Made by a program: the position numbers and the translations under genes. The notes below the pieces were generated by a model, which was not told the origin of the DNA, searched no databases, and saw nothing but the letters and a program-made list of their open reading frames with translations. 37,916 bases of DNA. It comes from DASTPP01 sp035762175. GTDB lineage: Bacteria; Myxococcota_A; Polyangia; Polyangiales; Polyangiaceae. Numbering within the stretch: position 1 is the first letter of the stretch; every line of letters starts with the position of its first letter. Of the stretch, positions 8,388 through 17,081 are shown one piece after another. Where the stretch lies: positions 1 through 37,916 of the forward strand of contig DASTPP010000181.1 of the NCBI GenBank assembly GCA_035762175.1, written 5' to 3'.

Positions 8388-8519
8388 TCAGACCTTCGTG
8401 CGCTTCGGCGCGGGCCTGGCTTCGCGGAAGGCCATCGTGGCGAAGGTCAGGCCGATGGCAAAGCCGACGCCGACCTCGGGGGTCGGCCAGGCGAGCTGCA
8501 GCAACCGAAGAAACAACAT
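8388..8519 (-). CDS. Small single-helix membrane protein (43 aa)
   Basis: An ATG at 8519 begins a 43-residue frame ending in TGA at 8388. The product starts MLFLRLLQLAW, contains a hydrophobic helix (VGVGFAIGLTFATMAF) and ends in a basic tail (PAPKRTKV), a one-span inner-membrane protein with a cytoplasmic C-terminus by the positive-inside rule. The best evidence is the ribosome site: minus-strand AAAGGTG (8532-8526) lies six bases before the ATG in a locally AT-rich leader, the strongest such site in the first 10 kb. Function is unknown; it may be a subunit or regulator of a membrane complex. It converges on the metallopeptidase and diverges from the gene at 8823. Confidence 0.65.
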   Translation of the reverse strand: MLFLRLLQLAWPTPEVGVGFAIGLTFATMAFREARPAPKRTKV

Positions 8520-8822
8520 CAAATTCACCTTTGAGAAAAAGACGGCGGGGCCCGGCGGGGTGATACGGCAGCGCGCCCGGCGGCCTTCGAGCGGCCTTCG
8601 CTCGAGCGCGGCCGGAGCGCCGCCACGGAGCTCGGCTCGTGGCGAGCGGAGCGTTCGGTTCGTCGGCCCGAGCGGTGCCGAACCCGAGCGCGCGCCGGGG
8701 TCGTGAGGCGGCGCTCGCGTTCGCCTGCTCGGGGGGCGATGCTAGGCTGAAGGGGCCGGCCTCGGCGGCCGGAAGGGGCCCCTTGCGAGGGGCGAGGCTC
8801 GTGGCAAGAAGAGGCCTTTGCG
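8520..8822. other. Divergent intergenic region
   Basis: Holds the leader of the 43-residue protein and, at 8743-8748, a TAGGCT that could be the -10 of the gene at 8823. A 10-bp direct repeat (GCGGCCTTCG at 8580 and 8591) is followed by its partial inverse. No gene is apparent. Confidence 0.4.
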
Positions 8823-9125
8823 ATGACGAACCCCAAAACCCCCTCCGAAGAGCTTCGAGAAGGGCTAGGCCATCTGTTTCGCGCGGCCAAGGGCTTTGCG
8901 CGCGAGCTCAACCGTGACGTGACCGTTTCGACGGTCGAGAAGACGGTGCGCGAGGGCGCGACCGAGTTGGTGCGAGCGGTCGCCTCGGTCGGCCGGCGCG
9001 TCAGCGACGAGCTCGAAAAGAATTTTACGCCGCCGTCGGCCGAGCGCCCCCCGCAGGGCGATGACGAGCCGAGGCCGCCCGAGCCGCCTTCGGGGCCCGA
9101 CGCCCCGCCGACGAACCGAAACTAG
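8823..9125 (+). CDS. Small hypothetical protein, amphipathic helix plus acidic tail
   Basis: 100 residues, ATG at 8823 preceded by AAGAGG eight bases upstream. Residues 1-67 look like one or two long amphipathic helices (SEELREGLGHLFRAAKGFA; STVEKTVREGATELVRAVAS). Residues 68-100 are Pro/Asp/Glu-rich and disordered (PPSAERPPQGDDEPRPPEPP). No signal peptide, membrane span or catalytic motif is seen. The helical part recalls small membrane-associated or phasin-like proteins, but I do not recognise a family. It is followed by a palindromic hairpin. Confidence 0.6.
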   Translation: MTNPKTPSEELREGLGHLFRAAKGFARELNRDVTVSTVEKTVREGATELVRAVASVGRRVSDELEKNFTPPSAERPPQGDDEPRPPEPPSGPDAPPTNRN

Positions 9126-9148
9126 GCCCCGTTCGGGCGGGCGCTGGG

Positions 9149-9162
9149 GGGCCCGCGGGCCC
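9149..9162. terminator. Palindromic hairpin
   Basis: The perfect 14-bp palindrome GGGCCCGCGGGCCC lies 24 bp after the stop of the small gene at 8823. It could end its transcript; there is no T tract. Confidence 0.3.
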
Positions 9163-9282
9163 GGTGGGGGCGTTTCCGCCCCGCCCTCGGAAGGCTTCGA
9201 AAGTCATCCGGGCCGCCCCCCGGCCGGGGCGCCCGGCGATGTTCGCTTGACCCGGCCCCCGGGGCGCGGAACAGAGCCCGGC

Positions 9283-12200
9283 GTGGCATCACACCAAGCG
9301 GGCTTCGTTCGGGGGCGTTTCGCGCTGGTCGCGCTCGGCGCCGCGCTCTTGCCGACGGTGGCGCCGGCCGCGCCCTTGCGGGCGGTCGACCCGGTGGTCG
9401 TCTCGTCGAGCGCCGAGGCCACGGGCGCGCGGGGGGCGGCCGCGTACGTGGCCTTGCGCCGCATCTGGCGCCGCTGGGACCAAGTCGAGCCGACCCAGAT
9501 CGAGGAGGCCTTCCGGGGCGTCGAGGCCGACCCGAGGGTCTCGGCGCCGGTGCGCGCGTACGCGGGGCTGCTCGGCGCGTACGCGCGGCGGCGGCGCGGC
9601 GATCTCGAGGGGGCGCAGCGGCGCGTGCGCGAGCTCGGGTTCGTGTCGCAGTGGCTGGTGGTTGGCCCCTTCGACAACGAGGGCGGCGAGGGGCTCGAGA
9701 CGAACTTCGGCCCCGAGCGAGATCTCGACGCCCCGCTCGCAGGCAAGTCGTACCCGGGCAAAGAGCGCGCGGTGAGTTGGCGGCTCTCGCCGCCGATCTT
9801 TCCGTACGGGTGGGTCGATCTTGGCAGCTTCCTCCGGCCGTCCGAGAAGATCTGCGCGTACGCGACGACCTTCGTCCGGTCGGCGCCGCCTTCGGGGCAG
9901 AAAGACAAGGCCGGCGGGCCCGAGCCCGCGGCGCGCGCGCGCGCGGCCACGCTCTGGGCGGGCGCGGCCGGGGCCTTTCGCGCCTACTGGAACGGGCGCG
10001 AGGTGCTCTCGGACGGCGCCTACCGCGCGCTCGACGCCGACCGACTCGGCGCGCAGGTGACGGTGCTCCCCGGTTGGAACCGCCTGACCCTCAAGATCTG
10101 CGGCGACGAAGACGGCGTGCTCTACCAGGTGCGCCTCGGCGACGCGGCGGGCGGCCCCGACCCGAGCTTGCAGATCTCGGCCGACCCGGGCCTGGCCGAC
10201 GGGGCGGCGGCGCGCGATGGGCAGGCGGCGAAGGCGGCCGGCGCGCCCGCGCCCTCGACGACGGCGCGGGCCGAGCCGACGATCTCGCCCGCTTCGGCGG
10301 GCCCGGCGCCGGCGCGCGCGGGCGAGGCGGGCGCGGCGGCGAACCGCGCGGGCGAGGCGGGCGCGGCGGCGAACCGCGGCAGCGAGGCGGGCGCCGCGCG
10401 GGCGCCGGGCGGCGGGGGTCCGGCGGGCAAGGCGCCGCCGCCCGCGCTCGGGCCGCTCGCCGAAGTGCTGCGGGCGCGGCGCGAGAAGGCGACGCCGCCG
10501 GCGCAGCTCGAGACGCTGGCGCGCTACCTCGCGCTGACGGGCGGCGAAGACCGCAAAGAGCACCCGGCGCGCGACTTCGCGCAGCGCGCGGCCGAGGCGG
10601 CGCCGACGACCGAGCGCTTCTTGCTCGCGTCCGAGCTCGCCGAAGACCGCAACGCCGCGGGCGAGTGGCTGCGGCGGGCGCGGGCGCGAATCAAGCCGGG
10701 CGAAGACGACTCCGAGCTCTTGGTGGCCGAGGGGCTGCACGCGCGCTCGGGGGTGAACTGGCGCGAGGCGGTGCCCTACTTCGAGCGGGCGCTGGCGCGC
10801 GACCCGCGCAACGTGGCGGCGCTGCTCGGGCGGGTCGAGCTCTACGCGGAGGCGGGGCTGCGCCAGACGACGGTCGCGACGCTCGAGCGGGCCTCGGCCG
10901 AGCAGCCGCACGCGGTGGCGCTCTTGCGGCTCCTGGCGCACCAGTACCGGGCGTCGGGGCGCCAGGCCGAGGCCGACGAGGCCGAAGAGCGCTACCTGCG
11001 CCTGCGCTTCGACGACCCGACGGCGCTCCGGCGCAAGGTCGAGGTGGCGCTCGCGCGGCGCGACCGGGCGGCGGTCGACCACTGGACCGAGCGCCTGCTC
11101 GCGCTCGACGGCAGCTCGCTCAACACGGTCGAGTTCGTGGCCCGGTCGCTGCGGGCGCTCGGCGAGGCGCCGCGGGCGCTGGCGCTGCTCGAGCGGCGGC
11201 TCGAGGCGGCGCCCGACGACGTCGAGGCGATGCGGGTGCTCGCCGACTTTCACGCCGAGGCGGGGCGGCGCGAAGAGCAGCTCAAGCTCTTGCGGCAGGT
11301 GCTTTCGCTGCGCCCCCAAGCGAAGGACGTGCGCGAGTACGTCGAGCACGCGCGGCCGACGGCGCCGCGGCGCGACGAGGCCTTCGCCTGGGCCCCCGAC
11401 CGGGTGCGCGCGCTCGCCAAGGCGCCGGCCCAGGCGGGCTTCGCCAAGCGCACGCTGCGCGATCTGCAGGTGACGACGGTGCACCCGAACGGGCTGGCGA
11501 GCCGCTTTCACCAGGTGGTCTTCCAGCCCCTGACCGAGGAGGCGGCCGAGGACGCGCGCCAGTACGCGTTCACCTTCCAGGCCGGGCGCGACGTGGTCGA
11601 CCTGCGCGCGGCGCGGGTCTACCGCGCGAACGGCGCGGTCGACGAGACGGTCGAGACGGCGCAGGCGCCGGTCGACAACCCCGCCATCGCCATGTACACC
11701 TCGACGCGCTCGTTCGTGGTGCAGCTGCCGCGCCTCGCCCCGGGCGACGTGGTCGAGCTGCGCTACCGCGTCGACGAGGCGACCCCGCGCAACGACTTCG
11801 GCGACACGTTCTCCGAGACCGCGTACTTCCAGGCCTTCGAGCCGGTGGCCTCGGCCGAGTACGTGCTCGTCACGCCGCGCGCGCGGCGCGTGCCCTTGCG
11901 CGTGCCCGAGGGCCTGAAGGTCAAGCGCGACGAGCGCGACGAGGGCGAGGTGCACATCGCCCGCGTGTCGGCCGACCACGTCGCCCCCCTCTTGCCCGAG
12001 CCGCTGATGCCGCCGCTCGCCGAGGTCGCCGCGCCGCTCAGCGCCTCGACCTTCGCCTCGTGGGAGGACGTCGGCCGCTGGTTCTGGGGCCTCGCCCGCG
12101 AGCAGCTCGACGCCGACGACGAGACGCGCAAGCTCGCCCGCGAGCTGACCAAGGGGCTGACCGACGAGCGCGAAAAGGTCAGGGCGGTTTACGACTTCGT

Positions 12201-13218
12201 CGTGCAGAAGACGCGCTACGTCGCGCTCGAGTTCGGCATCGAGGGGTTCAAGCCGCGCCGCTGCACGCTGACGCTCTCGCGCGGCTGGGGCGACTGCAAA
12301 GACAAGGCGGTGGTCATCGTCACGATGCTGCGCGAACTCGGTATACCCGCGCGCCTCGTGCTGGTGCGCACCGGCATGCGGGGCCTCGCCCCGACCGACG
12401 CGCCGAGCTACGCCTTCTTCGACCACGCCATCGCGTACGTGCCTTCGCTCGACCTTTACCTCGACGGCACGGCCGAATACACCGGCATGGCCGAGCTGCC
12501 CCCGATGGACCGGGGCGCCCTCGGCCTGCAGATCGTCGACGGCCAGGGCAAGCTCGTGCGCCTGCCCGAGCCGCCCGCGGCCGAGACGCGGCGCGCGCGC
12601 GCGATCGACCTGACGCTCGGCGACGGCGCCGCCGCGCTCGACCTGCGCGTCGAGTCGACCGGGGCCTTCGCGTCCGAGCTGCGCCAGCGCTACCACCCCG
12701 AGTCGACGCGGCGGGCGCGCGCGCTCGAAGACTTCGGGCGCGAGTTCGGGGGCCTGTCGCTGCAGAGCGGCGCCGCCGGCCTCGAGGTCGGGCGGCCCGA
12801 CGACATCGAGCGCCCGGTGCAGCTCAGGCTGCGCGGGCGCGCGCTCGGCATCACGCGGGCCGAGGGCGGCGACTACGGCCTGCAGGTCGCCCCGCTCGGC
12901 AGCCTGGTCGGCCACTACGCCGTGCTCTCGTCGCGGCGGCACCCGCTCAAGCTGCCCTTCCGCGCGACCTACGAAGACGAGTGGACCATTCGGCTGCCGG
13001 CCGGCCTGCGCCTCAAGCACGCGCCGCCCTCGAAGGCGCTCGAGTCGCCCTTCGGCCGGCTCGAGCTGCGCGTCGAGCCGGCCCCGGGCAAGGTGCTCGT
13101 GAAGACCAAGCTCGCGTTCGAGAAGACGCGCGTCGCGCCGAGCGAGTACGCCGCCTTCCGGTCGTTCTGCGAGGAGGTCGACCGCTCCTTCGCCGAGCGC
13201 GTGGTGATCGGGCGCTGA
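9283..13218 (+). CDS. Exported TPR protein with DUF3857 and transglutaminase-like domains
   Basis: 1311 residues from the GTG at 9283. The frame is open further upstream, but this start gives a clean signal peptide (FALVALGAALLPTVAPAAP). Near residue 122 is SQWLVVGPFDNEGG, a motif often seen at the front of such proteins. Residues 306-386 are an Ala/Gly linker with a 10-residue repeat (30-bp units at 10321 and 10351, partial at 10381). Residues 386-705 are TPR-like. A DUF3857 domain follows (706-925), then a transglutaminase-like core with the triad Cys1005 (GDCKDK), His1048 (FDHAIAYV) and Asp1061 (LDGT), and a C-terminal beta domain. By analogy this is a periplasmic cysteine peptidase or transferase; the substrate is unknown. 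It converges on the membrane protein at 13271. Confidence 0.85.
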   Translation: MASHQAGFVRGRFALVALGAALLPTVAPAAPLRAVDPVVVSSSAEATGARGAAAYVALRRIWRRWDQVEPTQIEEAFRGVEADPRVSAPVRAYAGLLGAYARRRRGDLEGAQRRVRELGFVSQWLVVGPFDNEGGEGLETNFGPERDLDAPLAGKSYPGKERAVSWRLSPPIFPYGWVDLGSFLRPSEKICAYATTFVRSAPPSGQKDKAGGPEPAARARAATLWAGAAGAFRAYWNGREVLSDGAYRALDADRLGAQVTVLPGWNRLTLKICGDEDGVLYQVRLGDAAGGPDPSLQISADPGLADGAAARDGQAAKAAGAPAPSTTARAEPTISPASAGPAPARAGEAGAAANRAGEAGAAANRGSEAGAARAPGGGGPAGKAPPPALGPLAEVLRARREKATPPAQLETLARYLALTGGEDRKEHPARDFAQRAAEAAPTTERFLLASELAEDRNAAGEWLRRARARIKPGEDDSELLVAEGLHARSGVNWREAVPYFERALARDPRNVAALLGRVELYAEAGLRQTTVATLERASAEQPHAVALLRLLAHQYRASGRQAEADEAEERYLRLRFDDPTALRRKVEVALARRDRAAVDHWTERLLALDGSSLNTVEFVARSLRALGEAPRALALLERRLEAAPDDVEAMRVLADFHAEAGRREEQLKLLRQVLSLRPQAKDVREYVEHARPTAPRRDEAFAWAPDRVRALAKAPAQAGFAKRTLRDLQVTTVHPNGLASRFHQVVFQPLTEEAAEDARQYAFTFQAGRDVVDLRAARVYRANGAVDETVETAQAPVDNPAIAMYTSTRSFVVQLPRLAPGDVVELRYRVDEATPRNDFGDTFSETAYFQAFEPVASAEYVLVTPRARRVPLRVPEGLKVKRDERDEGEVHIARVSADHVAPLLPEPLMPPLAEVAAPLSASTFASWEDVGRWFWGLAREQLDADDETRKLARELTKGLTDEREKVRAVYDFVVQKTRYVALEFGIEGFKPRRCTLTLSRGWGDCKDKAVVIVTMLRELGIPARLVLVRTGMRGLAPTDAPSYAFFDHAIAYVPSLDLYLDGTAEYTGMAELPPMDRGALGLQIVDGQGKLVRLPEPPAAETRRARAIDLTLGDGAAALDLRVESTGAFASELRQRYHPESTRRARALEDFGREFGGLSLQSGAAGLEVGRPDDIERPVQLRLRGRALGITRAEGGDYGLQVAPLGSLVGHYAVLSSRRHPLKLPFRATYEDEWTIRLPAGLRLKHAPPSKALESPFGRLELRVEPAPGKVLVKTKLAFEKTRVAPSEYAAFRSFCEEVDRSFAERVVIGR

Positions 13219-13229
13219 GGGCCGCCCGC

Positions 13230-13263
13230 CGGCGCCCGGCGCGCCCTCCGGCCCGGGGCGCCG
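13230..13263. terminator. Strong hairpin between convergent genes
   Basis: CGGCGCCCGG (13230-13239) pairs with CCGGGGCGCCG (13253-13263), leaving one bulged G. It fills the 52-bp gap between the transglutaminase-like gene and the stop of the membrane protein at 13271. Confidence 0.4.
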
Positions 13264-13270
13264 CGGCCGC

Positions 13271-14185
13271 TCAGGGCCCCTTCACCTCGACGATGGCGCG
13301 GCCCACCTCTTCGAGCGACTCGCCGACGGTCTCGGCGCGGCGCAGGGCCTGGTCGTCGAGGCCGAGCTTGGCCGCCTGCACGGTGTCGGCCGCGGCGTAG
13401 GCGCGCGTCAGGGCGGCGACGTGGTCGGCGATCTGCCGGTCGAGCATCGCGGCCACGTCGGCGGCGGGCGAGCGCTTGGTCGCCGCCGCCTCGGCCGCGG
13501 GCGCGTCGACGGTCACCTCGATGGCGAGCGGGGCGGGCCTGGGGGCGCCCCCCCGCGCGCGCTGCTCGAGCTTCGCGCGCGCCTCGCCCAGGCGCACGAG
13601 CGAGGCCCAGCTCTCGCGCACGCGCTTGGCCATCTGCGGGTCGACCGCGCCGCTCGCGGCGGCGCGCCGGAGCTCGGCGCCCTCGAGCAGGGCCCCGCGC
13701 GAGGGCTCGCGCAGCGACGTGGCGAGCGCCTCGAGCGCGTAGGCGACGGGGTCGTCGGCCTCGACGAGCAGGGGCGCGGCGGAGAGCACGGCGGCGACCA
13801 GCAGCGCCACCGCGTAGGTCGAGAGGGCGGCGCCCGAGAAGCCGGCGACGAGCGCGCCGGCGACGCCGCCGGCGACGAGGGCGGCCCCGACGTGCGCCGC
13901 GCGGGCGCCGCGGCCGCGGACGCGCGCGGTGCGCTCGGCGTACACGCCCGCGAGCAAGAGGGCGCAGGCGACGGGGGCCGAGAGCTCGGCGAGCACGCCC
14001 GCGCCGAGGGCGCCGAGCGCGCCGGCGCTGACGGCGAGCGCGGCGGGGCGGGCGCTCGCGGCGACGGCGGCGGCGACGGCGAGGCCGACGAGCAGGGCCG
14101 CGCCCGGCAGCGGGGGCCAGGACGAGGTCAGATCGAGGGCCCCGAAGAGGGCGGCCGCGACGGCGATGAGAGCGAGCTTTTGCAT
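13271..14185 (-). CDS. Integral membrane protein of unknown function
   Basis: 304 residues. Roughly the first 150 form five or six Ala/Leu/Val-rich membrane helices with very short loops, starting at residue 3. The second half (150-304) is soluble, with acidic and Ala-rich helices and a central linker (APRPAPLAIEVTVDAP). No family motif is recognised. A GAGG about seven bases before the ATG supports the start. It is the last of three minus-strand genes (PEGA-like, VWA, this one), 103 bp after the VWA gene and separated from it by a long palindrome, so co-transcription is uncertain. Confidence 0.65.
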   Translation of the reverse strand: MQKLALIAVAAALFGALDLTSSWPPLPGAALLVGLAVAAAVAASARPAALAVSAGALGALGAGVLAELSAPVACALLLAGVYAERTARVRGRGARAAHVGAALVAGGVAGALVAGFSGAALSTYAVALLVAAVLSAAPLLVEADDPVAYALEALATSLREPSRGALLEGAELRRAAASGAVDPQMAKRVRESWASLVRLGEARAKLEQRARGGAPRPAPLAIEVTVDAPAAEAAATKRSPAADVAAMLDRQIADHVAALTRAYAAADTVQAAKLGLDDQALRRAETVGESLEEVGRAIVEVKGP

Positions 14186-14244
14186 GGAGACCCTCGGGCG
14201 AACGACGATGGGCGAGCGTGCGAGCCCCGGCGGCCGCGGGGGCG

Positions 14245-14260
14245 GGCGGCGCGCGCCGCC
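14245..14260. terminator. Palindrome downstream of the VWA gene
   Basis: The perfect 16-bp palindrome GGCGGCGCGCGCCGCC lies in the gap between the VWA stop (14289) and the next minus-strand start (14185). It is a likely stem-loop in the transcript and may attenuate or terminate it. Confidence 0.35.
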
Positions 14261-14288
14261 GGGGGGCGCGCGCGCCGCGGGGCGCCCC

Positions 14289-15719
14289 TCAGAACTTGGC
14301 GCGCGAGGTGTGGGCGCTGTTGCGCTCGTACGACGACTTGGCCTTCTCGCGCCCCGCCTCGCTGCCGGGCGCGGAGCTCGCGAAGTCGCCGCGCGTCCGC
14401 TCGTAGTCGGCGAGCTGCCGGCCGAGCGAGGCCTTCGCCGGCGCCGGCGCGGCCCGCTCGACCCGCTTGAGCTCGGAGATGTTCTCGAGAATGAGCGCGT
14501 CCGCCTTCGCGCGGTCGCCCTTCGCGTACGCCTCGGTCGCCGCGAGCTGCCGCTCGGCCGCGAGGGCGCTCGTCGCCGACGCGAGCACGGCCGCGTCGAC
14601 GCTGCGCTCGGCCGCCGTCGGGTCGGGGGTGCCGGAGACCGCGAGCTTCGGCACGCGCGCCTCGGCCCGCTCGCCCCCCACCCGCCGCCAGGCCGCCTCG
14701 CCCTCGAGCGCGGCCGCCCCCCCCGCGCCGACCGACGCGTGCAGCTCGAGCACCGCGCGCCGCTCGTCGCCGGCGAAGAGCGAGCCGAGCCGCAGCTCGA
14801 CCCAGCCGCCCGACTGCGCGCGCGCGTCGACGCCCACCGCCCTCGACAGCTCGAGCCCCGCGGGCAGCCGCACCCGCACGACGGCGTCTTCGACGGTGGT
14901 CGACGAGGCCTCTTTGAGCTCTCGGCTCAGGAAGTTCGCGAGCGCCGAGGCGTCTTTCACGAAGGCGAAGTTGCCGTGCCCGGCCCGCGCGACCGAGTTC
15001 ATGTAGGACTCGTCGAAGTCGAGGCCCACGCCGAGCGACGAGATCGTCGTGCCCCGCTCGAAGCTCTCGCGCGCCATGCGCTCGGCCTCGGCGCGCGTCG
15101 AGTCGAGCCCGTCGCTGACCAGCACCACGCGCCGCACCCGGCCCGGCGACGCCTCGGCGAGCTCGCGCAGCCCCCGGCTCAGCCCGAGCGGGATCGCCGT
15201 GCCCCCGCCCGCCTCGATCTGCCGGATCTTCTCGACGAGCCCCCGCCGCACGTCGCCCACCCGCCCGAGGCCCTGCAGCGTGCTCGCGTCGCTCGCGTAG
15301 CGCACGAAGGCCACCTCGTCGTCTTCGTGCATGTCTTCGACGAGGCGCACCGCCGCCGCCTTCGCCTGTTGAATCTTGTCGCCGCTCATCGACCCCGAGG
15401 TGTCGAGCACCACGACGAGCGAGAGCGGCGCGCGCTGCTTGGCCCGCCCCCCCTCCTCGTCGGCCCGGAGCTTGAGCTCGGCGTAGACCGTGCCCTCGCC
15501 GCCGAGCACCCGCGTCTGGCTGAGCGCGAGCACGCCGCGGGCGCCGGGGCCGGCGAAGGCCACCGCGTTCGGGCCCGCCCCCGGGTCGGCCGTCACGAAG
15601 CCGCCCGAGGGGCCCGCCTTCGAGCGCGCCAGCACGAGGCCGCCCAGCGAAAGAACGACCGAGCCGACGGCGAGCCCGCGGGCCACCTGGGGTTTGCGCA
15701 ACCAATGCGATAGCGTCAT
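14289..15719 (-). CDS. Membrane-anchored von Willebrand factor A domain protein
   Basis: 476 residues, ATG at 15719 with an excellent ribosome site (GGAGGA, five bases upstream). One membrane helix near the N-terminus (GLAVGSVVLSLGGLVLA) anchors the protein, probably facing the periplasm. A VWA domain follows (about 98-275) with an intact metal-ion-dependent adhesion site: Asp106, Ser108 and Ser110 in DTSGSMS, a Thr in GGGTAIPLG and an Asp in VSDGLDS. A beta-sandwich region and a helical C-terminus (AERQLAATEAYAKGDRAKAD) complete it. VWA domains of this kind bind protein partners through a divalent metal; none can be named here. Confidence 0.82.
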   Translation of the reverse strand: MTLSHWLRKPQVARGLAVGSVVLSLGGLVLARSKAGPSGGFVTADPGAGPNAVAFAGPGARGVLALSQTRVLGGEGTVYAELKLRADEEGGRAKQRAPLSLVVVLDTSGSMSGDKIQQAKAAAVRLVEDMHEDDEVAFVRYASDASTLQGLGRVGDVRRGLVEKIRQIEAGGGTAIPLGLSRGLRELAEASPGRVRRVVLVSDGLDSTRAEAERMARESFERGTTISSLGVGLDFDESYMNSVARAGHGNFAFVKDASALANFLSRELKEASSTTVEDAVVRVRLPAGLELSRAVGVDARAQSGGWVELRLGSLFAGDERRAVLELHASVGAGGAAALEGEAAWRRVGGERAEARVPKLAVSGTPDPTAAERSVDAAVLASATSALAAERQLAATEAYAKGDRAKADALILENISELKRVERAAPAPAKASLGRQLADYERTRGDFASSAPGSEAGREKAKSSYERNSAHTSRAKF

Positions 15720-15875
15720 GGCTTCCTCCGAGACCGGCCCCGGGGCCCCACGCCGCCCTCGCGCGGCGCGTCGAAGCCCTCGAACGCGGCGCGTCCGAGC
15801 CGCGCTACCTTCGACGGAGTGGCCGGCCGGGAGTTTTGTTCCATCGTGCGTCGGGTCGTACGCGCACGAGGCCGG

Positions 15876-15890
15876 CCCCCTGCCCGGGGG
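15876..15890 (-). terminator. Possible terminator of the TPR/PEGA-like gene
   Basis: Five C (15876-15880) and five G (15886-15890) form a stem with a 5-base loop, 15 bp past the stop codon (15905) of the minus-strand gene. Short and without a T tract. Confidence 0.25.
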
Positions 15891-15904
15891 GTGTAACGGG
15901 CGGT

Positions 15905-16918
15905 TCAGAAGCGCCCGCCCACCCCGACCATGCCGGGCGACAGGGTCAGGCGCAGCGAGGTCGCCGACGAGGCCGTCGGGGCGGCATCTTTGCCCTTGGG
16001 CTGCACCAGGAGCAGCACCACCCCGGCGCCGAGCGCCGCGGCGCCCACCCCCCCCGTGACGTTGGCCAGCAGGCTGAAGCGCTTGCCGTCGTCGTAGAGC
16101 GACTTGGCCGAGGCCGGGCAGTTGTCGCGGTCGGGCCCACACTGGTCTTCGAGATCGTTGAGCCGCTGCTGGCGCAAGACCACGAAGACGCCCGCGGCGG
16201 CGAGGCTCGCGGCGCCGACGCCCATCAGCCCCCAGGGCAGCCAGTTCGACCCCGCTTCGGGCTCGGGCGCGGGCGCGAGCGGCTGGGACGGCGCCGGCGG
16301 GGGCGGCGGGGTCGCGGCCTTCTTGGGCGGCCGGATGACCACGGTCTTGGTCTCGCCCTCGGCCATGACCACGATCTGCTCTTCGGTCGCCCCGCCCTCG
16401 CTGACCTTGAGCACGTGCCCGCCCGGGTTGAGCGCCATCGGCTGCCCGAACGAGGCCGACCCGACCTCGGTGTCGTTGAGCTGCACCGTCGAGAGCTCGG
16501 CGCCCGGACCGCGCTCGAGAACCAACTTCGGCACCTTGCCCCGCAGCGCTTCGACCGCGGGCTTCGCGTGCTTCATGATCTCGTTGCGGTCGGCCCCCGT
16601 CGCGTCGGCCATGGCGAGCTCGTAGGCGCCGATGGCTTCTGTCCAGTGGCCGAGCTTCTCGAGGCAGCGGGCGATGTGAAAGCGCACCTGCGGCGTCGAC
16701 TTGAAGCCGGCCGCGTCGCGGAACTTCTTGAGCGCCCGCTCCCAGTCGCCGGCCTGCTCGAGCGAGATGCCCGCCCGGAAGGCCTCGCGCGCCTCGTTCG
16801 CGCTCGTGCTCTGGGCGCGCGCCGGGGGCGCGAGGGCGAGGGCCAGCGCGAAGGGCGCCCAGCGGCTCGGGCGGGCGGCGCGGCGGGCGGGCGTGGGCTT
16901 CGTCGGGGCCTTGCGCAA
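15905..16918 (-). CDS. Exported TPR/PEGA-like protein with two membrane segments
   Basis: 337 residues from a TTG at 16918. No ATG or GTG lies in frame near the signal peptide, and a -10-like TAGGCT sits 11 bp upstream. Residues 1-35 are a signal peptide ending in ARA (WAPFALALALAPPARA). Residues 40-120 are TPR-like helices (a common motif in proteins with tetratricopeptide repeats). About 130-196 is a beta-rich PEGA-like domain (VQLNDTEVGSASFGQPMALN). A Pro-rich linker follows, then two hydrophobic segments (229-249 and 284-305) flanking a Cys-containing loop (CGPDRDNC). Myxobacteria carry many paralogues of this architecture; the role is unknown, probably envelope-associated. It lies 185 bp upstream of the VWA gene. 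Confidence 0.7.
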   Translation of the reverse strand: MRKAPTKPTPARRAARPSRWAPFALALALAPPARAQSTSANEAREAFRAGISLEQAGDWERALKKFRDAAGFKSTPQVRFHIARCLEKLGHWTEAIGAYELAMADATGADRNEIMKHAKPAVEALRGKVPKLVLERGPGAELSTVQLNDTEVGSASFGQPMALNPGGHVLKVSEGGATEEQIVVMAEGETKTVVIRPPKKAATPPPPPAPSQPLAPAPEPEAGSNWLPWGLMGVGAASLAAAGVFVVLRQQRLNDLEDQCGPDRDNCPASAKSLYDDGKRFSLLANVTGGVGAAALGAGVVLLLVQPKGKDAAPTASSATSLRLTLSPGMVGVGGRF

Positions 16919-17081
16919 AGCGCCGCCGAGCCTATGCCACCCCCTCTCGGGCCACAAGGCCGGCCCGCGCCCGCGCGCCGCGGCCGGCGGCGAGCCTTGC
17001 GAGGGCGGGCTTCGCGCGCGTAAGGTGTCGGCTGCTTCTCGCCCTGGCTTGCCGGTCCTCCCGACCCCGAGGTTGCCCCTG
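16919..17081. promoter_or_regulatory. Divergent promoter region
   Basis: On the minus strand TAGGCT (16934-16929) could be the -10 of the TPR/PEGA-like gene, giving an almost leaderless mRNA. On the plus strand TTGCGA (16997-17002) and TAAGGT (17021-17026), 18 bp apart, form a plausible promoter for the lipoprotein at 17082. The paralogue downstream has a similar TAAGAT (18407-18412) at almost the same distance from its start. Confidence 0.35.

Noticed and set aside
15819..15896. A 25-codon frame on the plus strand (GTG at 15819, TAA at 15894) behind a -10-like TACCTT.
   Set aside because: It is Arg-rich, has no ribosome site and ends in the terminator-like hairpin of the neighbouring gene; nothing supports translation.
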